Assembly: GCF_002434505.1 (NCBI RefSeq)
Contig: NZ_DJKE01000008.1
Location: forward strand, 671,300 to 735,299
Reading direction: 5' to 3'
DNA from: Brevundimonas sp. UBA6550
GTDB taxonomy: Bacteria; Pseudomonadota; Alphaproteobacteria; Caulobacterales; Caulobacteraceae
Length of the DNA: 64,000 nucleotides
The notes under the pieces are model-generated. The model saw only the letters and a program-made list of their open reading frames with translations. It was not told the DNA's origin and made no database searches. Every line of letters begins with the position of its first letter. The first letter of the stretch is position 1. The position numbers and the translations under genes were made by a program. Positions 25,111 to 34,743 of this stretch are shown here, piece by piece.

Positions 25111-25626
25111 TCATTGCGTCGTGCTGACGTCGATCCCGTCCGGCGGCGTCTCGCCGTTCCGGGCGAAGTCGATCTGCACCGTTCGGTTCGTCTTCAGAAT
25201 ATTCCCGTCCGGCCCCGCCGTGTCCTGACGCACCGCGAGCACGACCCGCCCGGTCTTCGCCTCGGCCACCCGCCATTCAGCGTAGTCACCCAGCGGATAG
25301 GCGCTCCACCCCTCGGACGGGCCGCCGAACAGGGCGAAATAGGTGACCAGGCCGTTCACCGCTGGATCGCCGCCCGACAGGCTGAACACTTTGGCGTCCA
25401 ACGTCGGCAGGGCATGGAACTGCGAGATGTCGGCCGCCGTGCCCATCTCCTCGCCGGGAATGACCGGATGACGCGCGGGCGGACCGACGGGTCGGGCCGG
25501 CGCCTTGGTCACGGACATCGGCGTGGGCGCGGGCTTGGCGCCCGCCGTCTTGCGCGGCGCCTCGGCCGGTCCGCAGCCGCACAGACTTAGAGCCAGAACC
25601 GCCGCCGTCATGGAAACTCCGCGCAT
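25111..25626 (-). CDS. Putative lipoprotein of unknown function
   Basis: 171 residues starting MRGVSMTAAVLALSLCGCG, a lipoprotein-type signal peptide with the Cys near residue 16-18. A Pro/Ala/Lys linker follows (TAGAKPAPTPMSVTKAPARPVGPPA), then a domain with PVIPGEEMGTAADISQFHALPTLDAKVF and ALFGGPSEGWSAYPLGDYAEWRV. No family recognised. GGAGGA about 9 bases before the chosen ATG favours it over an upstream GTG. It is divergent from ruvX. Confidence 0.72.
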   Translation of the reverse strand: MRGVSMTAAVLALSLCGCGPAEAPRKTAGAKPAPTPMSVTKAPARPVGPPARHPVIPGEEMGTAADISQFHALPTLDAKVFSLSGGDPAVNGLVTYFALFGGPSEGWSAYPLGDYAEWRVAEAKTGRVVLAVRQDTAGPDGNILKTNRTVQIDFARNGETPPDGIDVSTTQ

Positions 25627-25699
25627 TTCGCCGTCCTCCATCCTCGCCGCCGTCACCATCGCCTTTGACTTCGCCGCGCGCCAGTCCTAACCGCAGGCC

Positions 25700-26179
25700 G
25701 TGCCCGTTCTCGACCTCCTCGATCTGCCCGCCGCCTGCCCGCCCGACACGCCGTGGATGGGGCTGGATCTGGGCGAGAAGACCATCGGCGTCGCCGTGTC
25801 GGACGCCACGCGCCTGATCGCCTCGCCGCTGGAGCTGATCCGCAAGTCCAAGTTCACGCATGAGGCCGAACACCTCTTCAAGCTGATGAACCACCGCAAG
25901 GTTTCGGCCCTGGTCATCGGCCTGCCCGCCAATATGGACGGGACGGAAGGCCCCCGCGCCCAGTCCTGCCGCGCCTTCGCCCGCAATCTGGAGCGGCTGC
26001 GCCCCGTCAACATCGCCTTCTGGGACGAACGCCTGTCCACCAGCGCCGTCGAACGCTTCCTGATCGAGGACCTGGACCTGAACCGCAAACGCCGCGCCCA
26101 GGTCGTGGACCGCACCGCCGCAGCCTGGATTCTGCAAGGGGCGCTGGATCGGGTGCGGGATCAGGCGACCTGGATTTGA
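25700..26179 (+). CDS. ruvX: Holliday-junction resolvase-like protein RuvX/YqgF
   Basis: 159 residues with an RNase H-like fold. The first acidic residue is in WMGLDLGEKTIGVAVSD; ALVIGLPANMDGTEGPRA, FWDERLSTSAVERFL and DRTAAAWILQGAL carry the rest of the active site and family signature. YqgF proteins act in 16S rRNA 5' processing and have been linked to recombination intermediates. Start GTG; its stop overlaps the transporter start (TTGA). Confidence 0.94.
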   Translation: MPVLDLLDLPAACPPDTPWMGLDLGEKTIGVAVSDATRLIASPLELIRKSKFTHEAEHLFKLMNHRKVSALVIGLPANMDGTEGPRAQSCRAFARNLERLRPVNIAFWDERLSTSAVERFLIEDLDLNRKRRAQVVDRTAAAWILQGALDRVRDQATWI

Positions 26180-27099
26180 CGGCCCTGATCGCGGGCATCC
26201 TGCCCGTCTTTCTGATGATCGCCCTGGGCTATGGCCTGCGCAAATCGGGGTTCCTGCCCGACGACGCCTGGCGGCCCATCGAGAAGCTGTCGATCAACAT
26301 CTTCTATCCCAGCTTCCTGATCCCCGCGATCTGGCACGCCGATCTGGCGGGGGGCGGAGCAACGGTCGCAGGCGCGGCGGCCGTGGGGGCGACCCTGATC
26401 GTGGCGGCGGCGACGCTGGCGGCCAAGCCCCTGATCAAGCTGGACGGCCCCGCCTACACCAGCGTCTTTCAGGGCGTGATCCGTTGGAACAGCTTCGTCT
26501 TCGTGCCGGTGATCCAGTCGGTCTATGGCTCGGAAGGCACGGCCCTGGCCGCCGTGGCCATCGCCTTCATCATTCCGGTGACCAACATCGCCTGCGTGGC
26601 CGTGCTGGCGAAGTGGGGTTCGCTGCGGCGCGAGCCCTCGGTGCTCGGCCTAATCAAGTCAATGCTGGCCAATCCGATCCTGCTGGCCTGCCTGATCGGT
26701 CTGGCGCTGAACCTGCTGCGCGCGCCGCTGATCCCCGGCCTGTCCGAGGTCATGGACCTGCTGGGCGCCGCCGCCCTGCCGCTGGGCCTGATCGTGGCCG
26801 GGGCCGGCCTGTCCTTCGCCGAGGTGAAACGCCGTCGCAAGACCATCGCCGCCGTCACCCTGGTCAAGCTGGGGATCATGCCGCCGCTGATGTGGTTCAT
26901 CGCCTGGACGCTGGGCGGCGACAGTCTGGCCCAGGGCATCGCCCTGATCTGCGGCGCGGCGCCGGGGTCTGCGGCATCCTATGTGCTGGCGCGTCAGATG
27001 GGCGGCGACGCGCCCCTGATCGCAGGCGTCATCGCCCTGACCACCGTGGGGAGCGCCGTCGTCATTCCCATCCTGCTGGCCCTGTTCCACTTCGCGTGA
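26176..27099 (+). CDS. AEC family transporter
   Basis: 307 residues with about ten hydrophobic segments (MTALIAGILPVFLMIALGYGLR; SLAQGIALICGAAPGSAASYVLARQMGGD), the pattern of the auxin-efflux-carrier/malonate transporter family. The inner-membrane substrate is unknown; organic acids are usual. It starts with TTG overlapping the ruvX stop by four bases. pyrB follows after 51 bases, so all may share a transcript. Confidence 0.88.
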   Translation: MTALIAGILPVFLMIALGYGLRKSGFLPDDAWRPIEKLSINIFYPSFLIPAIWHADLAGGGATVAGAAAVGATLIVAAATLAAKPLIKLDGPAYTSVFQGVIRWNSFVFVPVIQSVYGSEGTALAAVAIAFIIPVTNIACVAVLAKWGSLRREPSVLGLIKSMLANPILLACLIGLALNLLRAPLIPGLSEVMDLLGAAALPLGLIVAGAGLSFAEVKRRRKTIAAVTLVKLGIMPPLMWFIAWTLGGDSLAQGIALICGAAPGSAASYVLARQMGGDAPLIAGVIALTTVGSAVVIPILLALFHFA

Positions 27100-27150
27100 C
27101 GGGCGCGAAGTCTGGCGTTTGGGGCGAGTCACGCCTATAGCCGCGTCTCG

Positions 27151-28134
27151 ATGACCCAGCCGCCCACCGTCACCGACCAGACCATTCAAGAGCGGCTGAT
27201 CCCGTTCCCGAAACCCCACTTTCTCGCGGCATCGGACCTCAATCCGTTCGTCACGCCGCAGTTGCTGGAGCTGGGCGACGCCTTCGTCGACTTCAATCGG
27301 CAATCGTCCAAGGCGTTGGATGTGCTGCACGGGCGAACGGTGGTGAACCTGTTCTTCGAGAACTCGACCCGCACCTCGTCGTCGTTCGAGATCGCGGCCA
27401 AGCGTCTGGGCGCCGATGTCGTCACCATGCCGGTCGCCTCCTCCTCGGTGAAGAAGGGCGAGACCCTGATCGACACGGCGGTCACCCTGAACGCCATGAA
27501 GCCCGACATTCTGGTCGTGCGCCACTCGGCCTCGGGCGCCGCCGAACTGCTCAGCCAGAAGGTCGGCTGCGCCGTGGTAAACGCCGGCGACGGCCGCCAC
27601 GAACACCCCACTCAGGCCCTGCTGGACCTGTTGTCCCTGCACCGCGCCTTTGGCGATGTGACCAGCCTGACCGTCGCCATCTGCGGCGACATCACCCACA
27701 GCCGCGTGGCCCGATCCAATGTCGCCCTGCTGCAGATGATGGGGGCGCGGGTCCGCCTGATCGGCCCGCCGACCCTGGTGCCCGGCGACGCCGACCGCTG
27801 GGGCTGCGAGGTTTTCCACGACATGCGCGAGGGGCTGCAAGGCTGCGACGTGGTGATGATGCTGCGCCTTCAGCTTGAGCGGATGGCCGGCGCCCTGGTG
27901 CCCTCCACGCGCGAATATTTCCGCTTCTGGGGTCTGGATCGCGAGAAACTGGCCTGGGCCAAGCCTGGCGCCAAGGTCATGCACCCCGGCCCGATGAACC
28001 GGGGCGTCGAGATCGATTCCGACGTCGCCGACGACCTGAACGTCTCCCTGATCCAGGATCAGGTCGAGATGGGCGTCGCCGCCCGCATGGCCGTTCTGGC
28101 CTCCCTCTCCGCCCGTTGGGGAGACGCCCGATGA
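27151..28134 (+). CDS. pyrB: Aspartate carbamoyltransferase, catalytic subunit
   Basis: 327 residues. The carbamoyl-phosphate motif [15 protein letters not shown], the 80s loop ([10 protein letters not shown]), [30 protein letters not shown] and [15 protein letters not shown] are all present. It makes carbamoyl-aspartate in pyrimidine synthesis. Its last four bases overlap the start of the dihydroorotase-like gene, as in pseudomonad pyrBC', where the inactive partner is needed to assemble the enzyme. Confidence 0.97.
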   Translation: MTQPPTVTDQTIQERLIPFPKPHFLAASDLNPFVTPQLLELGDAFVDFNRQSSKALDVLHGRTVVNLFFENSTRTSSSFEIAAKRLGADVVTMPVASSSVKKGETLIDTAVTLNAMKPDILVVRHSASGAAELLSQKVGCAVVNAGDGRHEHPTQALLDLLSLHRAFGDVTSLTVAICGDITHSRVARSNVALLQMMGARVRLIGPPTLVPGDADRWGCEVFHDMREGLQGCDVVMMLRLQLERMAGALVPSTREYFRFWGLDREKLAWAKPGAKVMHPGPMNRGVEIDSDVADDLNVSLIQDQVEMGVAARMAVLASLSARWGDAR

Positions 28135-29405
28135 CCACTCTGGCAATCGTCAACGCCCGCCTTCTGGACCCCGCCAGCGACTATGACGGCCCGGGCGCCA
28201 TTCTGGTCGAAGACGGCCGCATCGCCCGCATGATCCACGGCGCCGCGCCGGATCTGGCCGCCGATCGGATCATCGACGCCGACGGCCTGTGCCTGTCGCC
28301 CGGCCTGATCGACATCCGCGTCAAGACCGGCGAACCCGGCGCCGAGCCCAAGGAGACGCTGAAGTCCGCCAGCCTGGCCGCCGCCGCCGGGGGCGTCACC
28401 ACCATCGTCGTCCAGCCCGACACGGACCCCGCCATCGACGACCCAGCGGTGATCGACTTCATCCAGCGTCGCGGCGCAGCGCTGAACCTGGTCAATGTCC
28501 GCGCCGCCGGCGCCGCCACCAAGGCGCTGGACGGCCAGCGCATGGCCGAGATCGGTCTGATGGACGAGGCCGGCGCTCTGTATTTCACCGACGTGGACAA
28601 GGTCATCGTCAACAGTCGCACCCTGCAACGGGTGATGAGCTACGCCGCCGCCTTCAACGCCCTGATCGCTTGCCGCCCGTCCGATCCCTGGCTGACCGAA
28701 GGCGCCGTCGCCGCTTCCGGCGAACTGGCCACGCGCCTGGGCCTGTCGGGCAGCCCCGCCATCGCCGAACGCATCGGTCTGGAACGCGATCTGGCCCTGG
28801 TCGAACAGACCGGCGCCCGTTTCCTCGTTGACCAGATTTCGACCGAAGGCGCGCTGGAGACCCTGGCCCGCGCCCGCGCCAAGGGGCTGGAGGTCGCCGT
28901 CAGCGTCTCGATCAACCACCTGTGCTTCAACGAGGTGGACATCGGCGACTATCGGACGTTCTACCGCATCGACCCGCCGCTGCGTTCGGAGGCCGATCGT
29001 CAGGCGCTGATCGAGGCCGTGCGCGACGGCCTGATCGACGTCATCACCTCGGCCCACGCCCCCGCCCCCGCCGAGGACAAGCGCCGCCCGTTCGCCGAGG
29101 CCGCGCCCGGCGCCATCGGGCTTGAGACCCTGCTGCCCGCGGCCCTGACCCTGCATCATGAGGACGGTCTGGATCTGCTGGACGTGCTGCGGCCCCTGAC
29201 CCAGGGGCCCGCCACCCTGTTGGGTCTGGACGCCGGCGTCCTGGCCGAGGGCGCGCCTGCGGATCTGATCCTGTTCGACCCTGGCGCCCCCGTCATCATC
29301 GACGCCGACGCCCTGCACTCCAAGTCCAAGAACTCCCCGTTCGACGGTCGCAGGCTGCAAGGCAAGGTGATCGGAACCTGGGTCGCGGGCCGCAAGGTTC
29401 ACTGA
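28131..29405 (+). CDS. Non-catalytic dihydroorotase homologue (PyrC'-type)
   Basis: 424 residues with the amidohydrolase fold and PyrC-like sequence throughout, but active-site residues are missing. GLIDxHxHxREPG reads [13 protein letters not shown], so both His of the HxH metal site are Arg and Lys. The later ligand positions are also altered: VDQIST where active enzymes have H in xxHxST, INHLCF for PHH, and TSAHAPAP for the usual DHAPH (catalytic Asp is Ala). It is therefore almost surely inactive and acts as the structural partner of PyrB; an active PyrC must be elsewhere. It overlaps pyrB by ATGA. Confidence 0.9.
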   Translation: MTTLAIVNARLLDPASDYDGPGAILVEDGRIARMIHGAAPDLAADRIIDADGLCLSPGLIDIRVKTGEPGAEPKETLKSASLAAAAGGVTTIVVQPDTDPAIDDPAVIDFIQRRGAALNLVNVRAAGAATKALDGQRMAEIGLMDEAGALYFTDVDKVIVNSRTLQRVMSYAAAFNALIACRPSDPWLTEGAVAASGELATRLGLSGSPAIAERIGLERDLALVEQTGARFLVDQISTEGALETLARARAKGLEVAVSVSINHLCFNEVDIGDYRTFYRIDPPLRSEADRQALIEAVRDGLIDVITSAHAPAPAEDKRRPFAEAAPGAIGLETLLPAALTLHHEDGLDLLDVLRPLTQGPATLLGLDAGVLAEGAPADLILFDPGAPVIIDADALHSKSKNSPFDGRRLQGKVIGTWVAGRKVH

Positions 29406-29471
29406 GCTTCCGCCTTTCCGCCATATTTCGACCTAGGCTCTGCGACAGTGAAGCTTGTCGAGGAATCGGTC

Positions 29472-30395
29472 ATGACGCTCTTGAGACGCCCCGCTGGCCT
29501 AGGCCTGGTGCTTGTCGTCGGCGCCGTCATGGGGTGTTCGAAGCAGGCCGACGCCCAGTCCTCGCCAACGCCCGATGCGGCGGAAGGCGCGCCCTATGTG
29601 TTGAAGGGCACCCAGGTCTGGACGGCGCCCGACCCCGTCTCCGGTCGCGACTACGAAGTCTTCGTCAGCCTGCCCGCCAGCTACGAGACAAGCCCGAATC
29701 GCCGCTATCCGGTCGTCTATGTGACCGATGCCGACTACGCCTTTCCGATCATCCGCCAGATCGCCCGGCGGGTGAACCTGGACGGACCCGTGATCGAGGA
29801 ATTCATCCTGGTCGGCCTGTCCTATTCGCGCGGCGACAACGGCACGGTCAGCCGCAACCGCGATTATACGCCGACGCCAAACGGCCCCAGCAGCGCCAGT
29901 TCAACCCTCCACGGCGGCGGCCCTGCCTATCAGACCTATCTGAAAACCCAGGCCCTGCCCTTCGTCGAGAAACGTTTCCGCGTCGATCCTGCCCGCCGCG
30001 TCTTTCTGGGACATTCCTACGGCGCACTGCTCGGCGCCCAGATTCTGTTCACGGACCCCGGGCTGTTTCATGCCTATGTTCTGGGCAGCCCGTCCTTCTG
30101 GTATGACAAACGACACATGATGGGGATTGAGGCGGAATACGCCAGAACCCATCGCGACCTGCCCGCCGACGTCTTCATGTATATCGGCGGCTGGGAGGTT
30201 CCCGGCCCGGACCGCCGCAACACCTCGGGCGCGGACATGGTCGGCGACGTCGGCGCCATGGAACGCGCCCTGAAATCGCGGGGCTATCCGCATCTGACCG
30301 TCCAATCCGTCGTCTTGCAGGACGAGGACCATCTGACCGTCGCCCCGGTCGGTTTCACGCGCGCGCTGACGGCGGTGCTGCCCGCCCGTCCATGA
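29472..30395 (+). CDS. Exported alpha/beta hydrolase, esterase D-like
   Basis: 307 residues starting MTLLRRPAGLGLVLVVGAVMGCS, a lipoprotein-type signal peptide with Cys at about residue 22. The hydrolase domain has YEVFVSLPASYETSPNRRYPVVYVTDAD, the nucleophile elbow GHSYGALLGAQ, GSPSFWYDK, and a late DEDHLT with the likely catalytic His. It resembles the BesA/Fes-like esterase D family, which includes siderophore esterases; the substrate here is unknown. The ATG with GAGGAA upstream is preferred over a GTG 24 bases earlier. Confidence 0.83.
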   Translation: MTLLRRPAGLGLVLVVGAVMGCSKQADAQSSPTPDAAEGAPYVLKGTQVWTAPDPVSGRDYEVFVSLPASYETSPNRRYPVVYVTDADYAFPIIRQIARRVNLDGPVIEEFILVGLSYSRGDNGTVSRNRDYTPTPNGPSSASSTLHGGGPAYQTYLKTQALPFVEKRFRVDPARRVFLGHSYGALLGAQILFTDPGLFHAYVLGSPSFWYDKRHMMGIEAEYARTHRDLPADVFMYIGGWEVPGPDRRNTSGADMVGDVGAMERALKSRGYPHLTVQSVVLQDEDHLTVAPVGFTRALTAVLPARP

Positions 30396-30401
30396 CGGCG
30401 C

Positions 30402-31583
30402 CTAGGCCGTCAGCATCCGCTTCACCACCGCCTTGAACGGCGCGGTCGCCTGACCGGCGCGCAGCATCGCGCCGCGCGCCAGTCTGGCGGGCGGCGTCTC
30501 CTGGGTGAAAAGCCGCACCAGGGCGTTCGTGCCCTGATAAAGCGGCCAGCTGGCCAGTCGATGTTCGTGCTGGTATCGCGCCAGCAGACGCCCCGAACCG
30601 ATGTCCGCGCCTCGCGCCCCGCGCACCACCTTGGCCAGCGTCTCCTGCCCGCGCAGACCCAGGTTGAAGCCGTGGGCGGTGACCGGATGCATCCCCACCG
30701 CCGCATCACCGATCAGGGCGAAGCCCTCGCCCGCGAACCGATGGCTCCAGGTCGTGGCCAGCGGATAGGCGTGGCGCGCACCGACCAACTCCAACCCGGT
30801 CAGCCGCCCCTGCAACCGCCGCTCCATGGACGACGCAAAGGCCTCGGGCGATTGCGCCATCAGGTCGGCGATGGCCGGCGCCGCCAGGGTCATCACCACC
30901 GAGGACATCCGCTGCTGGGGGTCCGCGACCGGCAACAGGGCGATGGTCTGGCCGTGGTCGAACCATTCGGTCGCCACATGACCGTGCGCCTGATCGTGCC
31001 GCATCCGGCAGACCATCATCGACCGCCCCAGCCGATTGATCTCGGCCCCCACGCCCAGTCGGTCGCGCATGAAGGAAAAACGCGAATCCGCCGCCACGAT
31101 CAGATCGGCCCGGATCGTCGTCCCGTCGTCCAGCGTCAGCCGCCCGCGCGGCCTCCGAGGCCCGATCCGACAGTCGGCCACCCGCCGTCCGAGCATCAGG
31201 TCGACGCCCGCCTGCCCCTCGACGACCTCGAACAACGCGCGCCGGATCAGGTGATTGGGGATCAGCACGCCCAGCCGATCCGCATCCGCCGCTCCAAAGG
31301 TCAGGGCGAAGGGCGAACCGCCGTCCAGCACACGCGCCTGACGCAAATCCGAGAGGTCATCCGCCGGTATCCGGTCCCAGACGCCCATCGCCTTCAACAG
31401 ACGCATCGAATGGTGGGTCAGCGCGATTTCGCGTCCGTCGAAGGCCGGATCGCGCAGGCTCGTCTCTGACTGCCCCTCGATCAGGGCGACGGACAGCCCG
31501 GCTCCCGCCAGCGACCGGACGAAGGCCAGGCCGGCCGGCCCGGCCCCGACCACGGCGATATCGAACGTCAGATCCTGGCTCAT
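30402..31583 (-). CDS. UbiH/UbiF/UbiM-family FAD monooxygenase
   Basis: 393 residues. FAD-binding GxGxxG at the N-terminus (DIAVVGAGPAGLAFVRSLAGAG), the middle DG motif region, and GFALIGDAAVGMHPVTAHGFNLGLRG near residue 300, the signature of ubiquinone-biosynthesis hydroxylases. It should hydroxylate a ring position of the ubiquinone precursor; which position (C1, C5 or C6) cannot be told here. It is convergent with the esterase gene, 6 bases apart. Confidence 0.87.
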   Translation of the reverse strand: MSQDLTFDIAVVGAGPAGLAFVRSLAGAGLSVALIEGQSETSLRDPAFDGREIALTHHSMRLLKAMGVWDRIPADDLSDLRQARVLDGGSPFALTFGAADADRLGVLIPNHLIRRALFEVVEGQAGVDLMLGRRVADCRIGPRRPRGRLTLDDGTTIRADLIVAADSRFSFMRDRLGVGAEINRLGRSMMVCRMRHDQAHGHVATEWFDHGQTIALLPVADPQQRMSSVVMTLAAPAIADLMAQSPEAFASSMERRLQGRLTGLELVGARHAYPLATTWSHRFAGEGFALIGDAAVGMHPVTAHGFNLGLRGQETLAKVVRGARGADIGSGRLLARYQHEHRLASWPLYQGTNALVRLFTQETPPARLARGAMLRAGQATAPFKAVVKRMLTA

Positions 31584-31644
31584 CCCTGCGCTCCTGCCCG
31601 ATCGCGCGGCCGCCGCCCTTGATGCAGCGCAAACCTGGCCGAGG

Positions 31645-32577
31645 TCAGCGCGGACGCGGACAGGTCGCGGCCCTGGCCACCTCGGCGCCCAGCACCGACT
31701 TGACTGCCAGCGGCGTATCGGTGGCGATCACCGTCACCCCCTGGCGCACCAGGTCGCGATATTCCGATACGTCGCCGTCGGCCGCATAGCGGTCGTCGCG
31801 CCGAACGCCCTCGGCGCCCAGGGTGCCGAACTGCACCTCCACCCCGGCTTCGCGCAACGCCCGCCACAGCGCCGGCCGTTCCTCGCGCGTGCCGGTCCAG
31901 GCCAGGATTTGCGGCGCGTTCAGCCCCTGCAAGGCGTCCACGCCGCTCAAGCCCGCCGAAATCATCATCTCCGGCGCCATCGTCGCCACCGCCCGCGCAT
32001 CGGCGTCGTTATAGGTGATCAGGATGACGCGGTTCGCCGCGCCCGACCGCCGCACCTGGTCGATCACCGCGCGCGCCAGATCGACGGTCGCGCCGCCCTC
32101 TGCGGGTTTCAGATCGATGCTGGCGATGGCCCCCACGCGACCGGCGGCGTCCAGCGCCTCGCCCAGCGTCGGCGGCGCGGCGCGTGTCAGGGCGCCGTTC
32201 GACGCCTTCAGCCTCGCCCGCTTCACCTGGGCCAGGGTCAGATCCGCAACCCGCCCGCGCCCGGTCGTGGTCCGCTCCATCGTCTCGTCGTGCATCAGCA
32301 CAAGATGCCCGTCCTTGGTCAGAACCGCGTCCAGTTCCAGGATCGCATTGGGAATGGCCCGTCCCGTCGCCTCGATGGCCGCGATGGAGTTTTCCGGCTG
32401 GTCCGGCGCCGAAACCGCCCGGTGCGCCGAGATCGCTGCGCCGCCCTCGCGCACGCAGTCGAAATAGGCGGCCATCGCCGGTTCTTCGGCAGGCGGCGCG
32501 GCAGGCGCCGGCGCGCCGACGCAGGCGGCCGTGAACATCAGCAAGGCGACGGCGGCGACAGTCGGGATTTGGCGCAT
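31645..32577 (-). CDS. Glycerophosphodiester phosphodiesterase family lipoprotein
   Basis: 310 residues. Signal peptide [19 protein letters not shown] with a TAAC lipobox. The GDPD TIM-barrel has AISAHRA (first catalytic His, usual HRG), [44 protein letters not shown] and later [11 protein letters not shown]. It should split glycerophosphodiesters in the periplasm or at the outer membrane. The HRG glycine is Ala, a small change. AGGAGAG precedes the chosen ATG. It is 61 bases from the monooxygenase gene downstream. Confidence 0.87.
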   Translation of the reverse strand: MRQIPTVAAVALLMFTAACVGAPAPAAPPAEEPAMAAYFDCVREGGAAISAHRAVSAPDQPENSIAAIEATGRAIPNAILELDAVLTKDGHLVLMHDETMERTTTGRGRVADLTLAQVKRARLKASNGALTRAAPPTLGEALDAAGRVGAIASIDLKPAEGGATVDLARAVIDQVRRSGAANRVILITYNDADARAVATMAPEMMISAGLSGVDALQGLNAPQILAWTGTREERPALWRALREAGVEVQFGTLGAEGVRRDDRYAADGDVSEYRDLVRQGVTVIATDTPLAVKSVLGAEVARAATCPRPR

Positions 32578-32704
32578 CGAACTCTCCTGCAGGGCGGGCG
32601 GACCAGACGCTGCACAGATCGCCGGGTCAAGAGGTCGGATCGCCCTTGCTCCGCGCCGTCCGCCGACGCATTTTGCCGCAACGACACGCGGGGAGCGAAT
32701 CAAA

Positions 32705-33343
32705 GTGCACGATCTGGCGGGCCCGGCGGTGGGAACCTTGGCGCTGGTCGCCTTAGGCGGCTATCTGCTCGGCTCCATTCCGTTCGGCGTGGTCATCACT
32801 CGCGCGGCGGGCGCCGGCGACGTGCGCAACATCGGCTCGGGAAATATCGGCGCGACGAACGTGCTGCGCACCGGCCGCAAGGATCTGGCCCTGACCACCC
32901 TGCTGCTGGACGCCGGCAAGGGGGCCGCCGCACTTCTGATCGCAAGGCATCTGTTCGACAGCGAACTGGCCGGCGCCATCGCCGGCGGCGCGGCCTTTCT
33001 GGGCCACCTGTTTCCCGTCTGGCTGGGCTTCAAGGGCGGCAAGGGCGTCGCCACCTTCTATGGCATGCTGCTGGCCGCCGCCTGGCCGTTGGGCCTGATG
33101 GCGGGGGCCGTCTGGCTGCTGTCGGCCTTCCTGTTCCGCTATTCGTCGCTGGCCGCCCTGATCTCGTCGGCGACGGCGCCGTTGCTGGCGCTTCTGCCCC
33201 TGGCGGCGGTGGGGCTGCCGGTCGGGTCGCCCGTCCTGCTGCTAACCGTTTTCGCCGCCGTGCTGATCTGGGTGCGTCACCACCAGAACATCGCCCGGTT
33301 GCTGAAGGGCGAGGAACCGCGCATCGGGGCCAAGAAGGCGTGA
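32705..33343 (+). CDS. plsY: Acyl-phosphate glycerol-3-phosphate acyltransferase
   Basis: 212 residues with five hydrophobic segments. Motifs are [29 protein letters not shown] and [18 protein letters not shown], all diagnostic of PlsY. It acylates glycerol-3-phosphate at the inner membrane, the first phospholipid step. The start is GTG with GGGGAG 7 bases upstream. dprA starts inside its stop codon (GTGA). Confidence 0.95.
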   Translation: MHDLAGPAVGTLALVALGGYLLGSIPFGVVITRAAGAGDVRNIGSGNIGATNVLRTGRKDLALTTLLLDAGKGAAALLIARHLFDSELAGAIAGGAAFLGHLFPVWLGFKGGKGVATFYGMLLAAAWPLGLMAGAVWLLSAFLFRYSSLAALISSATAPLLALLPLAAVGLPVGSPVLLLTVFAAVLIWVRHHQNIARLLKGEEPRIGAKKA

Positions 33344-34410
33344 GCCTGGCCCCGGCCGAACGTTTCGCGCGGCTGCGGCTGGCCCGCACCGACCGCATCG
33401 GTCCCGTCGCCTTCACTCAGCTCTTGGCGCGCTACGGCTCGGCCATCGCCGCGCTGGACGCCCTGCCCGGCCTGATCCGCAAGTCCGGCGCCTCCACGCC
33501 CCCGCCGGTCGAGGCCGTCGAGCGTGAACTTGCGGCGGGCGAGGCCCTCGGCGCGCGCCTGCTGGTGCTGGGCGACGCTGGCTTTCCCGAAATGCTGGCC
33601 GCGCTCGATCCGCCGCCGCCGATCCTGTGGACGCGCGGCGACGCCGGACTGCTGAACCGCCCCTGCGTCGCCATCGTCGGCGCCCGCATCGCCTCGGCGG
33701 GCGGCCAGCGGATCGCGCGCGGTCTGGCCCAGCAACTGGGTCAGGCGGGCCATGTCGTCGTTTCCGGCATGGCGCGTGGCATCGACGCCGCCGCCCACGA
33801 AGGCGCCCTGCCGACGGGGACCGTCGCGGTTCTGGGCGGCGGGGTAAGCGATATTTATCCGCCCGAACACGCCGACCTCTACGCCCGCCTGACGGAGCGC
33901 GGCTGCATCGTGTCCGAAAGCCCTGTCGGCGCCCGCGCCCAGGCGCGCGACTTCCCGCGCCGTAATCGCATCATTTCCGGCCTGTCGCGCGGCGTCGTGG
34001 TGGTCGAGGCCGAGCTTCGGTCCGGCTCCCTGATCACCGCGCGCCTGGCCGCCGAACAGGGTCGCGACGTCTTCGCCGTGCCCGGCTCGCCGCTGGACCC
34101 CCGCGCGCGCGGCCCGAACGAACTGCTGCGCCAAGGCGCCATCTTGTGCGAGGGCATCGAGGACATCGAGCGCGCCTTCCACACCCTGCGCACCCTGCGC
34201 GAGCCGCCGTCCGAGCCCTTGCGCTTCGATGACAAACTGGACCAGGCCTTGCTGGATCGGGTCGCCGCCCTGCTTTCGCCCACGCCCACGCCGCGTGACG
34301 AGATCGCCCGCGCCCTGAACGCCCCGGCTGCCCAGGTCGCCGCCGCCCTTCTGGAACTCAGCCTGGTCGGCCGCGCCGAACTGCTGCCCGGCGGTCTGGC
34401 GTCGATCTAA
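33340..34410 (+). CDS. dprA: DNA-processing protein DprA
   Basis: 356 residues. An N-terminal SAM-like region ([22 protein letters not shown]) is followed by a Rossmann domain with [62 protein letters not shown] and [20 protein letters not shown], and a C-terminal winged-helix ([34 protein letters not shown]). DprA loads RecA on incoming single-stranded DNA during transformation. Start GTG overlapping plsY. Convergent with a small gene 3 bases on. Confidence 0.95.
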   Translation: MSLAPAERFARLRLARTDRIGPVAFTQLLARYGSAIAALDALPGLIRKSGASTPPPVEAVERELAAGEALGARLLVLGDAGFPEMLAALDPPPPILWTRGDAGLLNRPCVAIVGARIASAGGQRIARGLAQQLGQAGHVVVSGMARGIDAAAHEGALPTGTVAVLGGGVSDIYPPEHADLYARLTERGCIVSESPVGARAQARDFPRRNRIISGLSRGVVVVEAELRSGSLITARLAAEQGRDVFAVPGSPLDPRARGPNELLRQGAILCEGIEDIERAFHTLRTLREPPSEPLRFDDKLDQALLDRVAALLSPTPTPRDEIARALNAPAAQVAAALLELSLVGRAELLPGGLASI

Positions 34411-34413
34411 GGG

Positions 34414-34605
34414 CTAGCCGGGCGGCAGCGCCGCCGCGCCGGCCGCATCCTCCAGCAGGCCCGCCAAACGGCCGTCGCCTTCTTCACGCGCCATCCGCGC
34501 CATTTCCAGCGCCATGGCCCCGATATATTCTCGTGTCGGAAAGGCCCCGGCCTCGATGTCGTTCTGATCGTCCGGCGGAGCCGCCGGTTCCCTCGCGCTG
34601 GCCAT
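34414..34605 (-). CDS. Small hypothetical protein
   Basis: 63 residues, acidic, Ala-rich. The second half looks like one amphipathic helix (FPTREYIGAMALEMARMAREEGDGRLAGLLEDAAGAA). No signal peptide. GGAG-type sequence lies before the ATG (ACGGAGACGATC on the minus strand). Similar short helical proteins are common in alphaproteobacteria; function unknown. Confidence 0.6.
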   Translation of the reverse strand: MASAREPAAPPDDQNDIEAGAFPTREYIGAMALEMARMAREEGDGRLAGLLEDAAGAAALPPG

Positions 34606-34743
34606 GATCGTCTCCGTTGTCCCGACCGCAATCTAACCGCGCCTATACAAAAAACAACTACCTATGGATGTAAGGCGACAGGTGCGATTGACACACGGCT
34701 CCGCTCCAACCACGTTCGCGCCCCTTCCCGAGACCGGACCGAT

